From assembly GCA_014871385.1 (NCBI GenBank), contig CM026426.1, positions 94,532,238 to 94,596,237 on the forward strand: a stretch of DNA of 64,000 nucleotides, read 5' to 3'. The position numbers and the translations under genes were made by a program. The number at the start of each line of letters is the position of its first letter. Position 1 is the stretch's first letter. The stretch is from Ceratodon purpureus (Eukaryota; Streptophyta; Bryopsida; Pseudoditrichales; Ditrichaceae). Shown here one piece after another: positions 32,690 to 46,130 of the stretch. The notes beneath the pieces were generated by a model. The model saw nothing but the letters and a program-made list of their open reading frames with translations. It was not told the DNA's origin and did not search any database.

Positions 32690-34620
32690 TGGCGTACAGA
32701 TAAGACTTAATAAATCAGTGAAGCCTCAAGCGATTCAGCTTCACGTAGAAACGGAGCTAGACTAGTAGAAGAACAAACTCACTAAACAGGAGAATTGATG
32801 ACTCTGAGCGATGGGATCAAGGTTTACGTTGAACTATACAGACGATTTGCAACACGTCGTGCTGTCATTAACTGAGAAATCTTGGTACGTGTTATACTCT
32901 AACATAAATCGAAGTCCAGTTTCATATAGCAAGTTCTAGATTCCCACGTCGGTCTAATTTGCTGTGTTAGTTTCTTACCAATAGGGTTCAAGTAGATCGG
33001 TTTTCAAATGCGATTGTAATTGCGTAACATTCCTCGGATGTGCAGGTCATTCGACGTGTATGTTTGATCGGTGGGTATTATGGGTTTCTTTGTAACCGAC
33101 TTTCATGTCGAGGTGCGACTTCGTCAATCATCAATGGATTGCAGACTCCTGTGACTTTCAAAGGTACCTATTTCAGAAATGATTTTCCAACTTCGTATGA
33201 ATGTTCAGTACTATAGGCTGAAATTGTGCCATAAATTCCTTCTTTTGAGATCACAAACTAACACATTGTTCATTCATGTTCTAAAATTGAAACAAGGTTT
33301 GATTCTTAAGTCCCTCTAATTACAGAGAGTTCGGACAAAGACTTCTTTACATTGGAATTTTGGTTATAGGCATCATGTATCTGTGAACGATCACTCTAGG
33401 AAGAGGTATTTATTAATAGATACTTTAAATTTCCTTACCCAGATCATGTTTTTTTCCTTAATTTTTATTTTTATTCTTTTTGGAGAGAGAATGCTGTAAT
33501 TGCTTTAGGGTTTCCAGATTACAGCGTTACTCATCGTGAATCTATGTTGCAATATTCCAGACTTCATATGAATTACATTCTTCGGGACTCCAAATGTACT
33601 GTACTGTTTTTATTTTGCGTTCCACGTCAAAAAATGATCTGAAAAGTTGTTTGCTGTTCCGACTTCTTGATTACGTATCCTACGAAAAATGCAGAGATAT
33701 AACGATTGCGCAATGCTGTTTGAAAACTGTTATTTATCTTCTAGAAACTAAAACGCCTGTTACTCTGGTCCCTATAGTTGAATAATTATTGGAACTGTGA
33801 ATTATGATCAACCTACACCAGGGAGAATGTTGATGGCGTATAGAACACCCTCGGTGCTCTCGCTCGGGCCTTCTCAAGTTGTATGACATTAAACAAATGT
33901 AGAGGTATTATTTTGACATGGAACTCCATTTTTACTTTCAAATTCATCTCTCAAAAACGACACTTGCATGGTTCGGATGTAAGCCTTGTTTGGAACTCTT
34001 CGAGGTACCTCTTATTTTTGCTTGTCTGCATTTATTGTCGGATGATGAGCATTTTCTTAGAGTTAAGCACTCTTTTCCTTCGTCAGGCATTGGCATTCCA
34101 CGATATGCACAAATATACGTCAATATTGTCTGTTTATGTACTGAATATCACAAACGGAAACTTTATTGACAGATTTTGGTGTTTCCTAAATTAATGAGAA
34201 AGCACGCGGTCAGCAACGTAGGATTGAACTCCATCAAAGTGACATCTCGGACGTAATTGCCAGGTAAGTTAAAATGTATGCACTTCTTCATTGCTACGTA
34301 TTTGTGCTTTCCAGCTTCGGGAGTATGCTCATTAGTACAATGCATCATGATCAAATTGCTAAGAAAAATACATCTGTATGTCAATTAACGAACAAGTCAT
34401 ACACACGTCAGTGGATTACATAACTCTCCTTTATGTTTACTTATAATTGCTCCCATGTAATATATAACTCACTTCGATTAAAACGTGTGTTGATCCGTAG
34501 CGTTCATTACACGGTTGTTAGAGTGATAGTTCTATGTTTCTGAGGTGAACCGTACTCCGGGTTTCTCAACATAGAAGTTTACATTCTCTGTATGCACATG
34601 GTACTCGGATTTGTTGTCAA
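32690..34620. other. Divergent intergenic region between the two CACTA genes
   Basis: About 1.9 kb between the TNPA-like start (minus) and the tnp2-like start (plus). No coding signal. It probably holds both promoters, but I cannot place TATA boxes with confidence. Confidence 0.4.
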
Positions 34621-34689
34621 CGATTGCTGTCATATGTTGTTCACCCACCCAGAACTAGGAAATACAATAATATCAAATCATTAACCGAT

Positions 34690-37600
34690 TGTTCATCATT
34701 ACTAATGCATGTTATGGTGGCCCACAGCATGCTACATCGGCTGCCTCTAACGGATGCTTACCGCATCCGTTTGCGAGATAACAAACTATGGAGACGTGAT
34801 AAGCGAAGGGCCACATTGTATGGCTTTCACAGAATTCCCTATCCATGCACAGAGCACAAGGAAATTGGGTCTACATTTCAAATAGGGGAGGTAGAGAAAC
34901 ACCTCATACGTTACGGGAGATCTCCAGAATGTAGGACGTGGAGGGGTCTGGACAAACCTGACTCCTCCGACGAGGAGTGGGAAGCAGACTTTACAGCACA
35001 GATTGCAGCTTCAACAAGAAGCGAACAACAAAAGGACAGCGGGTTGGAAGTCCGAGATATGCTACAGCATATCTATCAACAAGTGGACACAGCTGCTGAT
35101 GCTGAGGAAGAACTTGATCGCATTACTATGTTTGCACTTGGAGCATTGGATGATATCATGGGGGTTAATACTGATATTAATTCCAATCAGCCAGAGGACA
35201 TAGCTGGGGTAGGACAAGGCGAGGATGTACGCTATCAGACAGCGGCGTCACCTTCGACGGGAGAACCTGGAGCACCCGAAAGACAAAGTTCCCACCCTAT
35301 ACCAGTCAACAATGATGGACAACATGGCGGAGCTAATCGCTATGACAATAATGACGGACGTGTCGATCTTGAACGTGGTCTTGGTGCAAATGAAGAATTC
35401 GAGGCAGGCACAGCGTCTTACGATTTAGTGAGTTTGGAAGAAGAAAGGGTCAAAGATGCAAGGGTGTTGGAGGAAGCGATGCAAAGTTTATTTGCAGGTT
35501 CGAAGGATTCGAAACTGGGAGCGACAGTCATGATAGTAAATCTTGTCGCTACACATCCAGGTATCACAGCCAAAGCAGCAGATGACATATTTGGTACTTT
35601 TAAAAACCTACTACCCCCAGATAATTGTTTGCCTTCCTCTCTATATCAGGCTAAAACTCTGACCAAACGCCTAGGACTGAATTTTCAAAACATAGACGGT
35701 TGCATCAATGGGTGCACCTACTTTGACCAAGAAGACATGAAAAATCTTGACAGGTGTCCTACTTGTGAAGCTCGGAGGTATAAAGACATGCTAAATAGAA
35801 TTAGACCGTAGAAAGTTCTCCGTTTTTTTGAAATCACTCCCAGGTTACAGCGGTTTTACAGGATCCCCATCCTGTCGAAGCTCATGCGATGGCACAAGGA
35901 AAATCCTAGCAGAGACGGGAAGGTTAGATACCCGGCAGAGAGTAAAGCGTGGAAGAAACTTGATATGATGGATCCGGAAGAGTTTGATACGGGGGGGTTT
36001 GGCAGCGATGAAAGAGATGTCAATATGCAAATATCCTGTGATGGTATTTGCCCGTTTATGTTGCATTAGTCTACATGGTCCGCTTGGCCAGTCCTTGCCA
36101 CTTTCTTGAACTTGCCTCCCTGGCTTATAACGAAAAAGTTCTTCACTGTCTTGACGTTACTAATCCCAGGAAGAGCACAGGTGCCCTTTCAGTATTTCGA
36201 TGTGTGGATGAGACCTCTCCTGGATGAACTGCAAGAACTGTGGAAAGGAGTTCCAGGTTACGATATTCTGAAGCCGGAGGGACAATGTCGATTTAATTTA
36301 CGTGCTACAGTGCTCTACACCACTCACGACTTCCCTGGTTACGGGACCGTGAGTGGTGCGGCTCATCAGGGCTATGCGGCCTGCCCTCCTTGCGGAGACC
36401 AAATGAGAGGGAGGTACGCATATGAGAGCAAAAAACTCACTTACAGAGACGCTAGACGTTGGGTTTCCCCGGATCACTTTATTTGGTCATCTTGATTTGA
36501 AAAGTATTTTGATGGGCTACCTGAAACAAGGCCACGACCCACCACTAAAACTGCAGCTGAACAGTTAGCCGCAGTTCGTGAATACCATAATTACTTATCA
36601 GGAGGTCGGGGAGAGAATACCAATGTTGCTGAAGCTGCAGCGCATACAGGTGATACCGGGAATGTGACCAGACCTCCTGCAACAAATCTGCGAGTAAGAG
36701 GTTCCACTATTGGGGGTGGAGGTTTACATCCTACATCACAAGGTGCAGAAACACCGTCATCCTCTTCTCTCATGGATAGAGCTGGACCGCAGAGTGGAAA
36801 CAGAAATTAGCGGAGCGGCAGGCCGCCTAAAATTACAGATCCCTAAAAGATTCATGGGATGAAAAGGAGGAGCATTGTCTTTGACTTACCGTACTGGCAG
36901 GTACGACTCGACGATTTGCTGATGTGTTTTGGTCTCAAGTAGTGGTGACTTAATAGTCGAATGTCTCACAATCACACTTGCTGCAAAATCTAGATAAATA
37001 ATTGCATGTACAGAGTTAGAGTTATATTTTCTAAATCCAGTTTATGATGCGGTTGAAGTTGTACGCAGTTGAAGTTAATACCATGATACACATTGTGTGG
37101 GTTGCAAAAGCGTAACTGTATGAACTCATTGAAAATCCCACCCTCTTTACATTCCCTAACTGCATTCTGTCCGTTCCTGTTCACTTTCTAACCCGGGACT
37201 GCGATCTTAAAATAAAAATATTCAGCTTCATAAAACGTGATCCTATTTGAACCCGATCCTTCAATGATGATAGAAATGGATTCCATTGTTTCGAAATACT
37301 TGAAGTATATGGAGTAATTTTTATTTTTATATAAAAAGTGGACTGTCTTTTCTTGAACAAGTGCTATTGGTGTGGTTCATCTCCTTGTCTCTACAGCGTT
37401 TTGATTGAATGTTAAAAGTGTGGTAAGATCACCTAAACTAACCTCCGGAGCCCTTGAACTCACCTCGACTTGTTAGTGAGGTGATATATTCAACATTCAA
37501 TTTGATTCCTTTCTTAGAGTGGTTTGATATCTTCTTCTGTGTAGTACAATTAATTTCAAATTTATACCAAACTGAACAAATAAGGTCTGTTTTTAAGATT

Positions 37601-40598
37601 TACAGTGCTAGCAACTTATTCATTTGACACAAGATGTGTACAATTTAAAATTGTATAATCTAGCTCTGTTTTTCGAATATGGGAGGATTGTAGACTTAAC
37701 AACAGCCGCATTCGTAAACCGACCGTATTTGTGATGCGGAAGTTTGGACCTCTTGCGGTATAGGTTCAGTTAGATCTTCAGGTATATGCAGATGCAATTG
37801 ACTTCAACCTTGTCTTCTACTTTGATTTAGGTGAGCATGTGCCTATTTAAGTAGTTGCAAGTGATAATATGGAAACATATTAGTTGGTATGTTCTTTCTT
37901 TCGTTTTTAATAATGACCAAGACGTCTAAAGTTTTGTGATCAACGACGCTATCAGTTTATAATTTTATCTGCATAATGTTTCATGATACCCAGTTTCTTT
38001 CAAAATCGAGGTTGAGTGTGTTAACCGGGACTTTTAAAGCATCACAACATTATTGACATAATATCGTTTTAACATTGCTTTTTGTGGGTATGATGATGCA
38101 GCATCTCGAAATCAGGAATTCGTTAGATATCATGCATTGCAAGAAGAATATTGCGGAGAATCTGATAAAAACCATTTGTGGAGTGAAGGAGAAGGACAGC
38201 ATAAAAGTCAGACGCGACATGCAACGCGAGGGAATTCATCCACACCTGTGGATGACAAGAGATCCTAACAATGCCTCTCGAATGCTCAAACCGGTTGCTA
38301 ACTATGTGCTCACAGCTCAAGAATTTGATATCTTTTTGCACGAGGTTGGAAAACTTGAAAGTGCCATCAGAGTATTGTTCTGAAATAGGGTCGCACATCA
38401 GGAACAAAACATTTGGTGCCCTTAAGTCACATGACTACCATATCTTGATGCAGACACTTCTTCCCCTAGCATTGAGAGGTCTTATGGAACCTAATACAAG
38501 AATGGCAATTATGAGAGTTTGCAGGATTTTCAGAAGACTGTGCTGCAAAGTTTGGGACCCGGTGCAGGAGGACAACTTGCGGGAAGATGTGGCAATCACA
38601 ATGTGCCTTGTGGAGATGACTTTCCCCCCGACCTTCTTTGATATTATGTCCCATCTTCCTATGCATTTAGTGGAGGAGTTAATCATTCTAGGCCCTACAC
38701 AGGTACGTTGGATGTACCCAATTGAGCGCACTATGATGACATTGAAAAATCATGTTAAGAATCGAGCTCGTCCAGAAGCCTCGATTGCCCATGGTTATTT
38801 ATTGGACGAAACAATGGGTTTCGCAACCTTGTACATGCATAGTTTTAATGTTGTCAGGCGTAGAGTCTGGGATGCCGACCCTGAAGATTCTGCTGAGTAT
38901 GAAGTTTTAGAAGGGGCACCATCTGACTATTCACTTACACAAGCCCAACGCGATGCTATCTACAAGTTTGTTTTGCGAAACAACACCTTATTAGCATCCT
39001 TCTACAGGTATGGTAACTTTGCAGGAAATTACTCCCTTAAAACAGTTCTGTGATTTCATGAATTAATGTGCAGTGTCTGATATCGCAATAGTTGAATCTG
39101 TACAATGCTACGTGCTTATCTAACAATAATGTATATCGAATTCAGTAAAAATAAATTCAAATGTTTCGGGTTCTGTTTTTATACATACAGTTTCTCGGCT
39201 CGGCCAAGGTAGCATACATATTGAGTATTGAAAAACACGCTAGGAATGACTTCGAGAAGTGCTGCTAGGATTTTAGTGTATTATACTCTCCTTTGTTCAT
39301 CAGTATTGTCTATGTAAAATGAATTTCAGTCAACACTACTCATACAGTAAGTGTATGGCCGCCGTAGAGTCAAGTCTTGTGCTTGCTGTAATCATACATT
39401 CAGTGTATGGCTATGTAGTGTTCACTCTCTTGCTTGCTGTAATGACACTTGTTTAGTTGAAACTGAACTGGTTCATAAACTTAATGGTAACGTATACATC
39501 GAGAGATCTATAGAGTATTCAATCCTGGTTAAGGGCAAATACTCCTTTAAAAAAGAATTCCGTTTCAATAACTTTATAAGTTTACTTATATCGGTAAGGG
39601 TCAGAGGCTAGTGGGGAAGAGAGGTGTTCATACGTTATACTCTATTTCGCAGCGAATTACTATGTGCTTTTAGTTGTTCTTTCTAATATCAACCGAGAAA
39701 TCTTGTCTTATTATTTAATATTGAATCTCCAGGACTAATACAATCCTATTTGGTTTTGAGCTTAGCAATGTACAGCAACTTAAGAATATCATTATGACTA
39801 AAAACCAACGAGTCCAATTTCTGTTTATCACATTATATTACAGTCTTACATATTTGCATCTGAACTGTGCAGTGTCTGGGAGACTGAGTGGAACAATACA
39901 GGGGGAGCGGTTGGACCAGTAGAGACATGGATCAAGCGGCACGTACACGCATTGTCACTGGATATGTGAGACCCTGACGAAGCAGACACGGTTCTTCTTT
40001 GTAATCCTCCCTCTATGGTGTGCCGGCGATAAGCAAAAATGACCGCGTATGGTAACCACTGGCGAGTTGTCGATGACATTAGTAGTACTTGGAATACATT
40101 TGATAGTGGAGTGGCTTGTCTGGAAGCCAATGAGCAATCAGCAGGATCTGGAAAGGATTACGTTGGCCTTTTGAAGGATATCCTTGTAATCGATTACGGT
40201 GATATCAAAACCCCAATTATTATCTTCTCATGTGAGTGGAAAAGGAGGGAGGACAACCAAAGGAAAGATACTTCCGTACAAGATTCTGACGGATTTCTTG
40301 TAGTCAACTTTCGGCACAACACCTCCAGAGCAGTTGACCCGTATGTATTTCCGAGTCAATGTACTCAGGTTTTTTTTCGGATGATGATCTCCATGGTATA
40401 GGGTCTCAATGGAAAGTGGTTATTCGTAAGGAAGCTAGATCCAGGAGGAAAGTGGAAGAAAACGACGACGTTTTTATAACTACTAACGTCCAGAACGTTG
40501 ATGCCGTTCCTAGCACCACATTTGTGAATCATCCTACAGAGCCGAACTTAGCAGGGGCTATAGTATTGAATGAATCGGATAACGCATTGGCCCTCTAG
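34690..40598 (+). pseudogene. CACTA tnp2-like transposase (TNPD), broken
   Basis: Block 1 (34690-36900): acidic N-terminus; CPTCEARRYKD...KVLRFFEITPRLQRFYR, SKLMRWHKENP, PAESKAWKKLD, ISCDGICPF, LPPWLITKKFF, LLIPG, DFPGYGTVSG and CPPCGDQM. These are the hallmarks of the tnp2 family, which cuts and pastes CACTA elements. Stops: TAG at 35809, 36067, 36816 and others; TGA near 36493. Block 2 (38102-39007): NSLDIMHCKKNIAENLI, then a one-base frameshift near 38350, then a DUF4218-like segment (HLVEELIILGP, VRWMYPIERTMMTLKNHVKNRARPEASIAHGY). Block 3 (about 39880-40598): NSGV-type block and a DUF4216-like domain (YVGLLKDILVIDYG...PYVFPSQCTQVFF). About 12 disabling changes make it dead. Confidence 0.8.
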
Positions 40599-42430
40599 AG
40601 TTTTGTGAAGAATCAGCGGAGGAATGTGTCTGGAGGAGGTAGTGATGGTACTGGGACAAACAGGAGAAATAAACGCCGTCGTGTAGTGATACAGTGACGA
40701 ACGGCTACACCACAGGGGATGTTCAATTATTTGTAGTAATATGGACTATATAACCCTCTACTGTGGATAGTCTTTCAATTCTGTGGTCTTTTTGTTATCA
40801 TGTAATTTGTTATGCTCTCCCTTTTAAAAAAAATCACGTGTTTGACTTTAGGTGCATATAGATCGGTGTGTTGACGTGATTTGTGAATTTTAATGTATTG
40901 TTTCCATCTTCACAGCTACGAGGCTGTATTCATCATCATGACACGCGTGAGTCTTGAAAAACCGATTGCTTTCGAACAAAGTCAACAACATGTAAGTAGA
41001 CAAAGTTTCCCTTAGGTGATTTTAAAGACCACTTCTCCTTTTCTCTATATGGACTGTCTGCTTCGATCTACACTTTGGAACATTAACATTGCTGTTTGAT
41101 TGATAGAGGAAACATAATGAAGTATCATATATGAAAACAGAGTCGTTGTATTTGTAATGCTGAAAATGTGTTTTTACATAATGAAAGGTGTCCGTCCATT
41201 GAAATTTGACGTGTATGTTCACTTCTCCCTTTTTTAATTACCTTAGCAATGATTACACACGCATCGTTGAACCTACTATTTCAGATGTAGTATTCTTGAT
41301 ATACTGTAATTGATGTTTAATTATTTGTCTATGTATGGGTGTAGTCTATGTAGAATAATAAACAAAATCGTTTGATGCTGTGGCAGGGTACTGGCTTAAA
41401 CGTCATCTGCCATACAAAATGGAAAACCGTGTTTCAGCAGTTTGTAATTCAAATGGATAACCAAATTGTAATCACTTGGGGGCCACTCATCTTTTTCCAT
41501 ACCTCCGTATATGAACAGCTAGCCTAAGCTCAACGAGAAATTAATGGTAATAGAAAACTTATCCCATGTACGTATTCCTGAGCCCTTAATATCTTATTCA
41601 GTAACTGGATTCTAAAATGCTGCTATTTAGTTGATTGACAGATATAGACTTCACCATAACGTGTTAAGAAGTACATGAACTTTGCATGACACTGTAGCGT
41701 GGCATTCAAAATGACTAGTGGACGGCATGTTGTTTTCCTGCTTAAGACAATTTAATTTCCAGATCATGGTTTGTTCTGAGTTTTATTCATTTCACTATTT
41801 GTTATTTCTAACTCATTATTGTTAAATCTAGGCTGTCGAGATATGGCGTCGAATCATTTTCTAGTTTCTTCGGGATCTACTCAACGCATCGATGGTAGGT
41901 TGAGTCACAAACAGTGATAGATTTCCCTTCGTGCTCTAAGTATGCGCCCATTCCACTACACTTTGGTACTGTTTAATGTGAATGCACGTCCTTCCTAAAT
42001 GTGCCTAGACTCATTTCCTCCCTCGGATTTTATGATATCCATTCACTGATATCATTCTGCAGAGGATCTCATCATATTGTTCCACAAGTAGAGTCTCGGA
42101 CATACTAATTATGGTATTGCAGGTAGTGGGGATTGTAGACAGTTAACACTCATGTCAAATGAGCGTATCATGTTAATCGACAGAAATGAAAGGAATATGA
42201 TGATATCTAACCTGATGAAACTAACCTGATTTGGTATATGGTGATGATTGACTCCAGGTGCATCATGAAGCAGAATTGAGACGACACATTGACGTTCCCA
42301 CGTCCCGGCTCATTTCATCTCACCGGTCACAACCCTCATCATCAAGGTACTCCCCTATCCTAAAACCCAGAATTTGACGGAGCAATGATCCCCCTACCCG
42401 CAAGGTACAGCCCATCATTTCCAAATCCCT
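40599..42430. other. No gene recognised
   Basis: AT-rich, stop-rich in all frames. A TATA-like TATAAGTG lies at 42434, about 150 bp before the next ATG. Confidence 0.4.
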
Positions 42431-42580
42431 TCCTATAAGTGCCTCTTAACTGATCTCCTTATCTCATTGGCCAACTCTCGTCTTCCCTCTCACGTATTTT
42501 GCATTTCTTCCGTGCATTTTCTTCTCTCCCGAATTCAGTTCCGCTCTCTTCCTTCTTTGTTGGTTTGCGTTCGTCAAGTC

Positions 42581-45500
42581 ATGACGATGGATCCGGCACT
42601 CCTTAGCGCTTTGTTCTCGCCCATCCTTTGCAGGTTGAAGATGGGTTCCTCCTAGGAATCCGCCGACTGGTGTGTTGACGCGCAGTTGTAGGAGGATTTG
42701 CAGATTTTGTGGACGTATGGACAAGTCTGCAAGGAGACACGGTCTTTTTTGCAGGCGTATTCTGAGTTTCACGCACTTCGACTTGCGATGTGGGAGTACT
42801 CGTGCGTGGCGGATCCCGAATGGGTCGACATGGTGGCTTTCGTCCGAGACGGTTGGGTGCGAAACTTTGCGGCTTTCAACACACCTGCGGTGAATGCGGT
42901 TGAGCTCGGGAACTTGGAGCTGGAGGACTTGGCGGCTGTCCGTGACGCCCTAGAAAAAGACAAAGCTTACACCAACAAGAAACAAGTTTGGTAGGATCGT
43001 TGACAGGGCTGGGTTCACCAAAGTTCAAAATATTTCCGTTTTTCTTTGACAGCTGACGGGGGTTAGGCGCAGACAATACTCCGCACGTTTTTCTAGCTTC
43101 GATGTTTCAATGATGTACACCTCGCAATCGCTCAGTTTTTTTTCCACTTTGTGCTGCCAATGTGCATGCTCAGCCCGCACTCAGTCTCACTGGTATTTTT
43201 GTAGGATTACGTTAGTCTTCTATTCGATCAGTTTGTTATGAGCAGTGTTGCTGAACACAAGGTCGATAGTATGTGAACAATTTAAACCACATAATAAAAT
43301 GTTTGGTTTTCAGCTGAAGCTGTTGTGTTTCTAAACACAGAATAGAATGCCTTTTGTAAATGTGTTCACGCTTTGATTTAATGCAATTTTAATATCGTTT
43401 TTATGTACTGCTCAGGGTTGCAATTTAATTTTTGTTGCGAGTTTTCACAGTATTGTGTCAGATCTGTAGCTCAAAATCACCATAAAGATGTTCAAACATA
43501 ATATCTCTTTGTTTTTGTAGTACGTTATTATTGTGTCGTTGTTTGTAGCCAAATTAACTCATGTACATATATCAAAGGAATATGGAAGTTTGAGTAGTTT
43601 ATATTCTCTTCTGATGGTTTTGATATTCATTTAAAATTACAAACAATGAACACACTGAGGTCATCAGAGTGCCGAATGTTTTGCTTTTAAATCCCAGAGA
43701 TTAGTCATGGTAAGCAGAATTATAGGGTTTGGATTGCAATATGTATTACATAAGCTCATGGTGTTTTCATACAAGTCTTTTAATTTAGATGGACTTGGTG
43801 GATTTTGCAACTTCCAGAAATTCTGACACGGAGGTAACGTACAACAATACTTTAGTATGTTTCGACTAGACTTGTCACCGTACGTAGTCGAGCTGTTCAT
43901 TTTAAAATGATGACTTTTGCCATCTGAGATGTCATGTAGATAATCATCCTAAACTGTAATGATGGATCCAATTACCTGAGCCGTCACATCGCAGCCGTAG
44001 TCTGTTCAGGATGTCTGTTTCCATCATTAATAAATCTACAAATTATCCGGATCTACGAAAGTTTTGGTTAAGGCAAAATCCTCCAATACTCCTGAATATC
44101 AGCCAACTATGTCCTAAATCTACTCCCGGGTTGATTTGTATTAATCGTAGCAAACTAGAATCTATCTCAACTGGCTCACAACAACATGCATACCTTGTTT
44201 CCACCATACTTGTTCTAAATCACCGCACCTGTGTCCTTGGATGTTCTCGTCTGTATTCAAGTTTGTTTTCCGATTGAACTTTGTTGTCCAGAAACGAGTT
44301 TGAAGAAGAATTGACGAGTCTTGTGAATGGCGAGTGGGGATTCTCGAGAGCGTTAGAGGTGCCTACTGTAAGCAAACTCTTAGCTTTGTTTTTTCTGTTT
44401 TTAAAATCCTGAAACTAAAGATATACAATGTAATCCGTTCATGGTGTTGTTGTTGTACATGTTCAATAGAAAACTTCTTCAATAGCTTTGATACAATCTA
44501 GGTAGGTCCAAGTTAATACATAGACATACACTAGAAACCCGGTCGTTTGGTATCGGGTTATGACCCTTGTCCTCTTCATCATCGTTGTTTCTCAATATTT
44601 CACTCCGTGGGCACCTTGGTTGTAACTTGTTGATGACAAATCCGTGATCCTTCACATTGATATGCTACAGAACAAGTTTCGTGTGACCTTACATTCTAGT
44701 ATTCCTGTCAGAAAGTGGGTACTTTGAAAGATACATTGTCCGCGCCATCTGTAAGTCGTGTTATTCAAATTATGAGCAGAACAATGGCATGGTGATAGTT
44801 CCCAGTAAAATTTTTATTGTTCTATAATTCTTTTCTAGCAATCTCGCGGTCTCACTTAACTTAATCTGTAAATTTAACTACGTGATATTCTGGTGATAGA
44901 GTCAGAAAGCGTGTTAATGCTACATGTGAATTTGTCTCATAAGGCAATAGTTGTTATTAGTTTTGGAATATTGGCAGGTAACGATCCAAAATGTGTATTC
45001 AAACTATTTGTATCTTACAGGAAGAAGAGTATCACAGGAAATCGTAATCGGGGAGCATGTCGTCTTAGACTTCAGAAGATGATTCCACCTACATAGTAGC
45101 GAGAAAGCTTTCATTTAATATCCGTTCCAGCACCCTATAATATCCATGTTACACAATTTTATAAATTTAATTTGCACATTTGCTGGGCATATGTTGATCA
45201 ATTCATCGCTGTGATTGTGTGTTCTGAAGTTCAATGGTTCTTTGTCACAGCATTAAATTATGGTGCCTATTTTTGATATGTGAGAATATTTCAGTAGTTC
45301 CAGGGAACAGAGGAGGAGGGACGTCTGAGGATTCCTACGAAATGTTGCAACATACCTTTCACAACTTCGAAACAAATCCTAACCCAGACCGAGGAGAGGA
45401 TGAAGCGGCCACGTCTTCCGATATGGTTGAACGAGTGGGACCAAGTGTGGTGAATGTCAATATGCAGACAGGGGATGCCAATGACTCAATGTTGTCCACC

Positions 45501-46130
45501 GTGCAATTTTCGGTACCACTCAATGTGAACCAAGCTAATGAAGAATGTGCGGCCGGACAGATAGGGGGGGGGAGACGGTAATGAAGGGCATGATAGTCAC
45601 TTCGACGGTCCCATCGTAATTGTTATCAGCGACGACGATGAAGATGAGCCAATAATTCCCGAGAATCCGACTGCCGCTCATATCGGACAGAATAGGACTG
45701 ATGTAAGAGTTGGAGTTGAAGCTTGCTCAAACAACACGGTGGAGGGCGACTGCATACCTTGTAATATTAGAGTCGGAATTCCAACACAGAGAGACCGCAA
45801 TTCACTTCTATAAGTTCCTGCACTCCTTTGCAGAAATGGGAGTTCGAACAGGGACTTCCAATTGACGGTGTAGAGGATGTTGAAAAGTGGGCGGTCATTG
45901 TCGGATTAACTCGTGATTTTTTGGAAATGTCTATGCCAGCAAAGAGAAGGAGATTGGATTTGGCGGGCGATCCAACTAAGTGGGGCGAGTCATCCGGCAC
46001 GAAAATGAATGGAACGGAGGTAGAGGAAGAAGACAGTCGTCTTTCGGAAGATGAAGAATTATATAATGACAACATGGAAATCGACTCGGTAGAGGACTAC
46101 AAAGGAAAAAAACCTCTTAATGAACGATGA
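42581..46130 (+). CDS. Multi-exon acidic protein with SUMO-interaction-like motif (possible CACTA cargo)
   Basis: Exon-like blocks on the plus strand: 42581-42633 (MTMDPALLSALFSP, donor TGCAG|GTTGAAG); about 42690-42993 (helical, VCKETRSFLQAYSEF...LEDLAAVRDALEKD); 44292-44367 (NEFEEELTSLVNGEWGFSRA, donor ACT|GTAAGC); 44712-44750 (donor TCT|GTAAGT); about 45300-45812; and 45832-46130. The 45.3-kb block contains PIVIVISDDDEDE, a textbook hydrophobic-acidic SUMO-interaction motif. The last block has PAKRRRLDL, NLS-like, then an acidic tail. A run of nine G at 45564-45572 breaks the frame; eight would keep it. Joining of the first two blocks is not in phase. It may be a pseudogene, or one gene with the 47.9-kb block. 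No family recognised. Confidence 0.35.

Noticed and set aside
44530..44545. CACTAGAAACCCGGTCG as an internal CACTA end
   Set aside because: Superficially terminus-like but no subterminal repeats and no 3-bp duplication partner.
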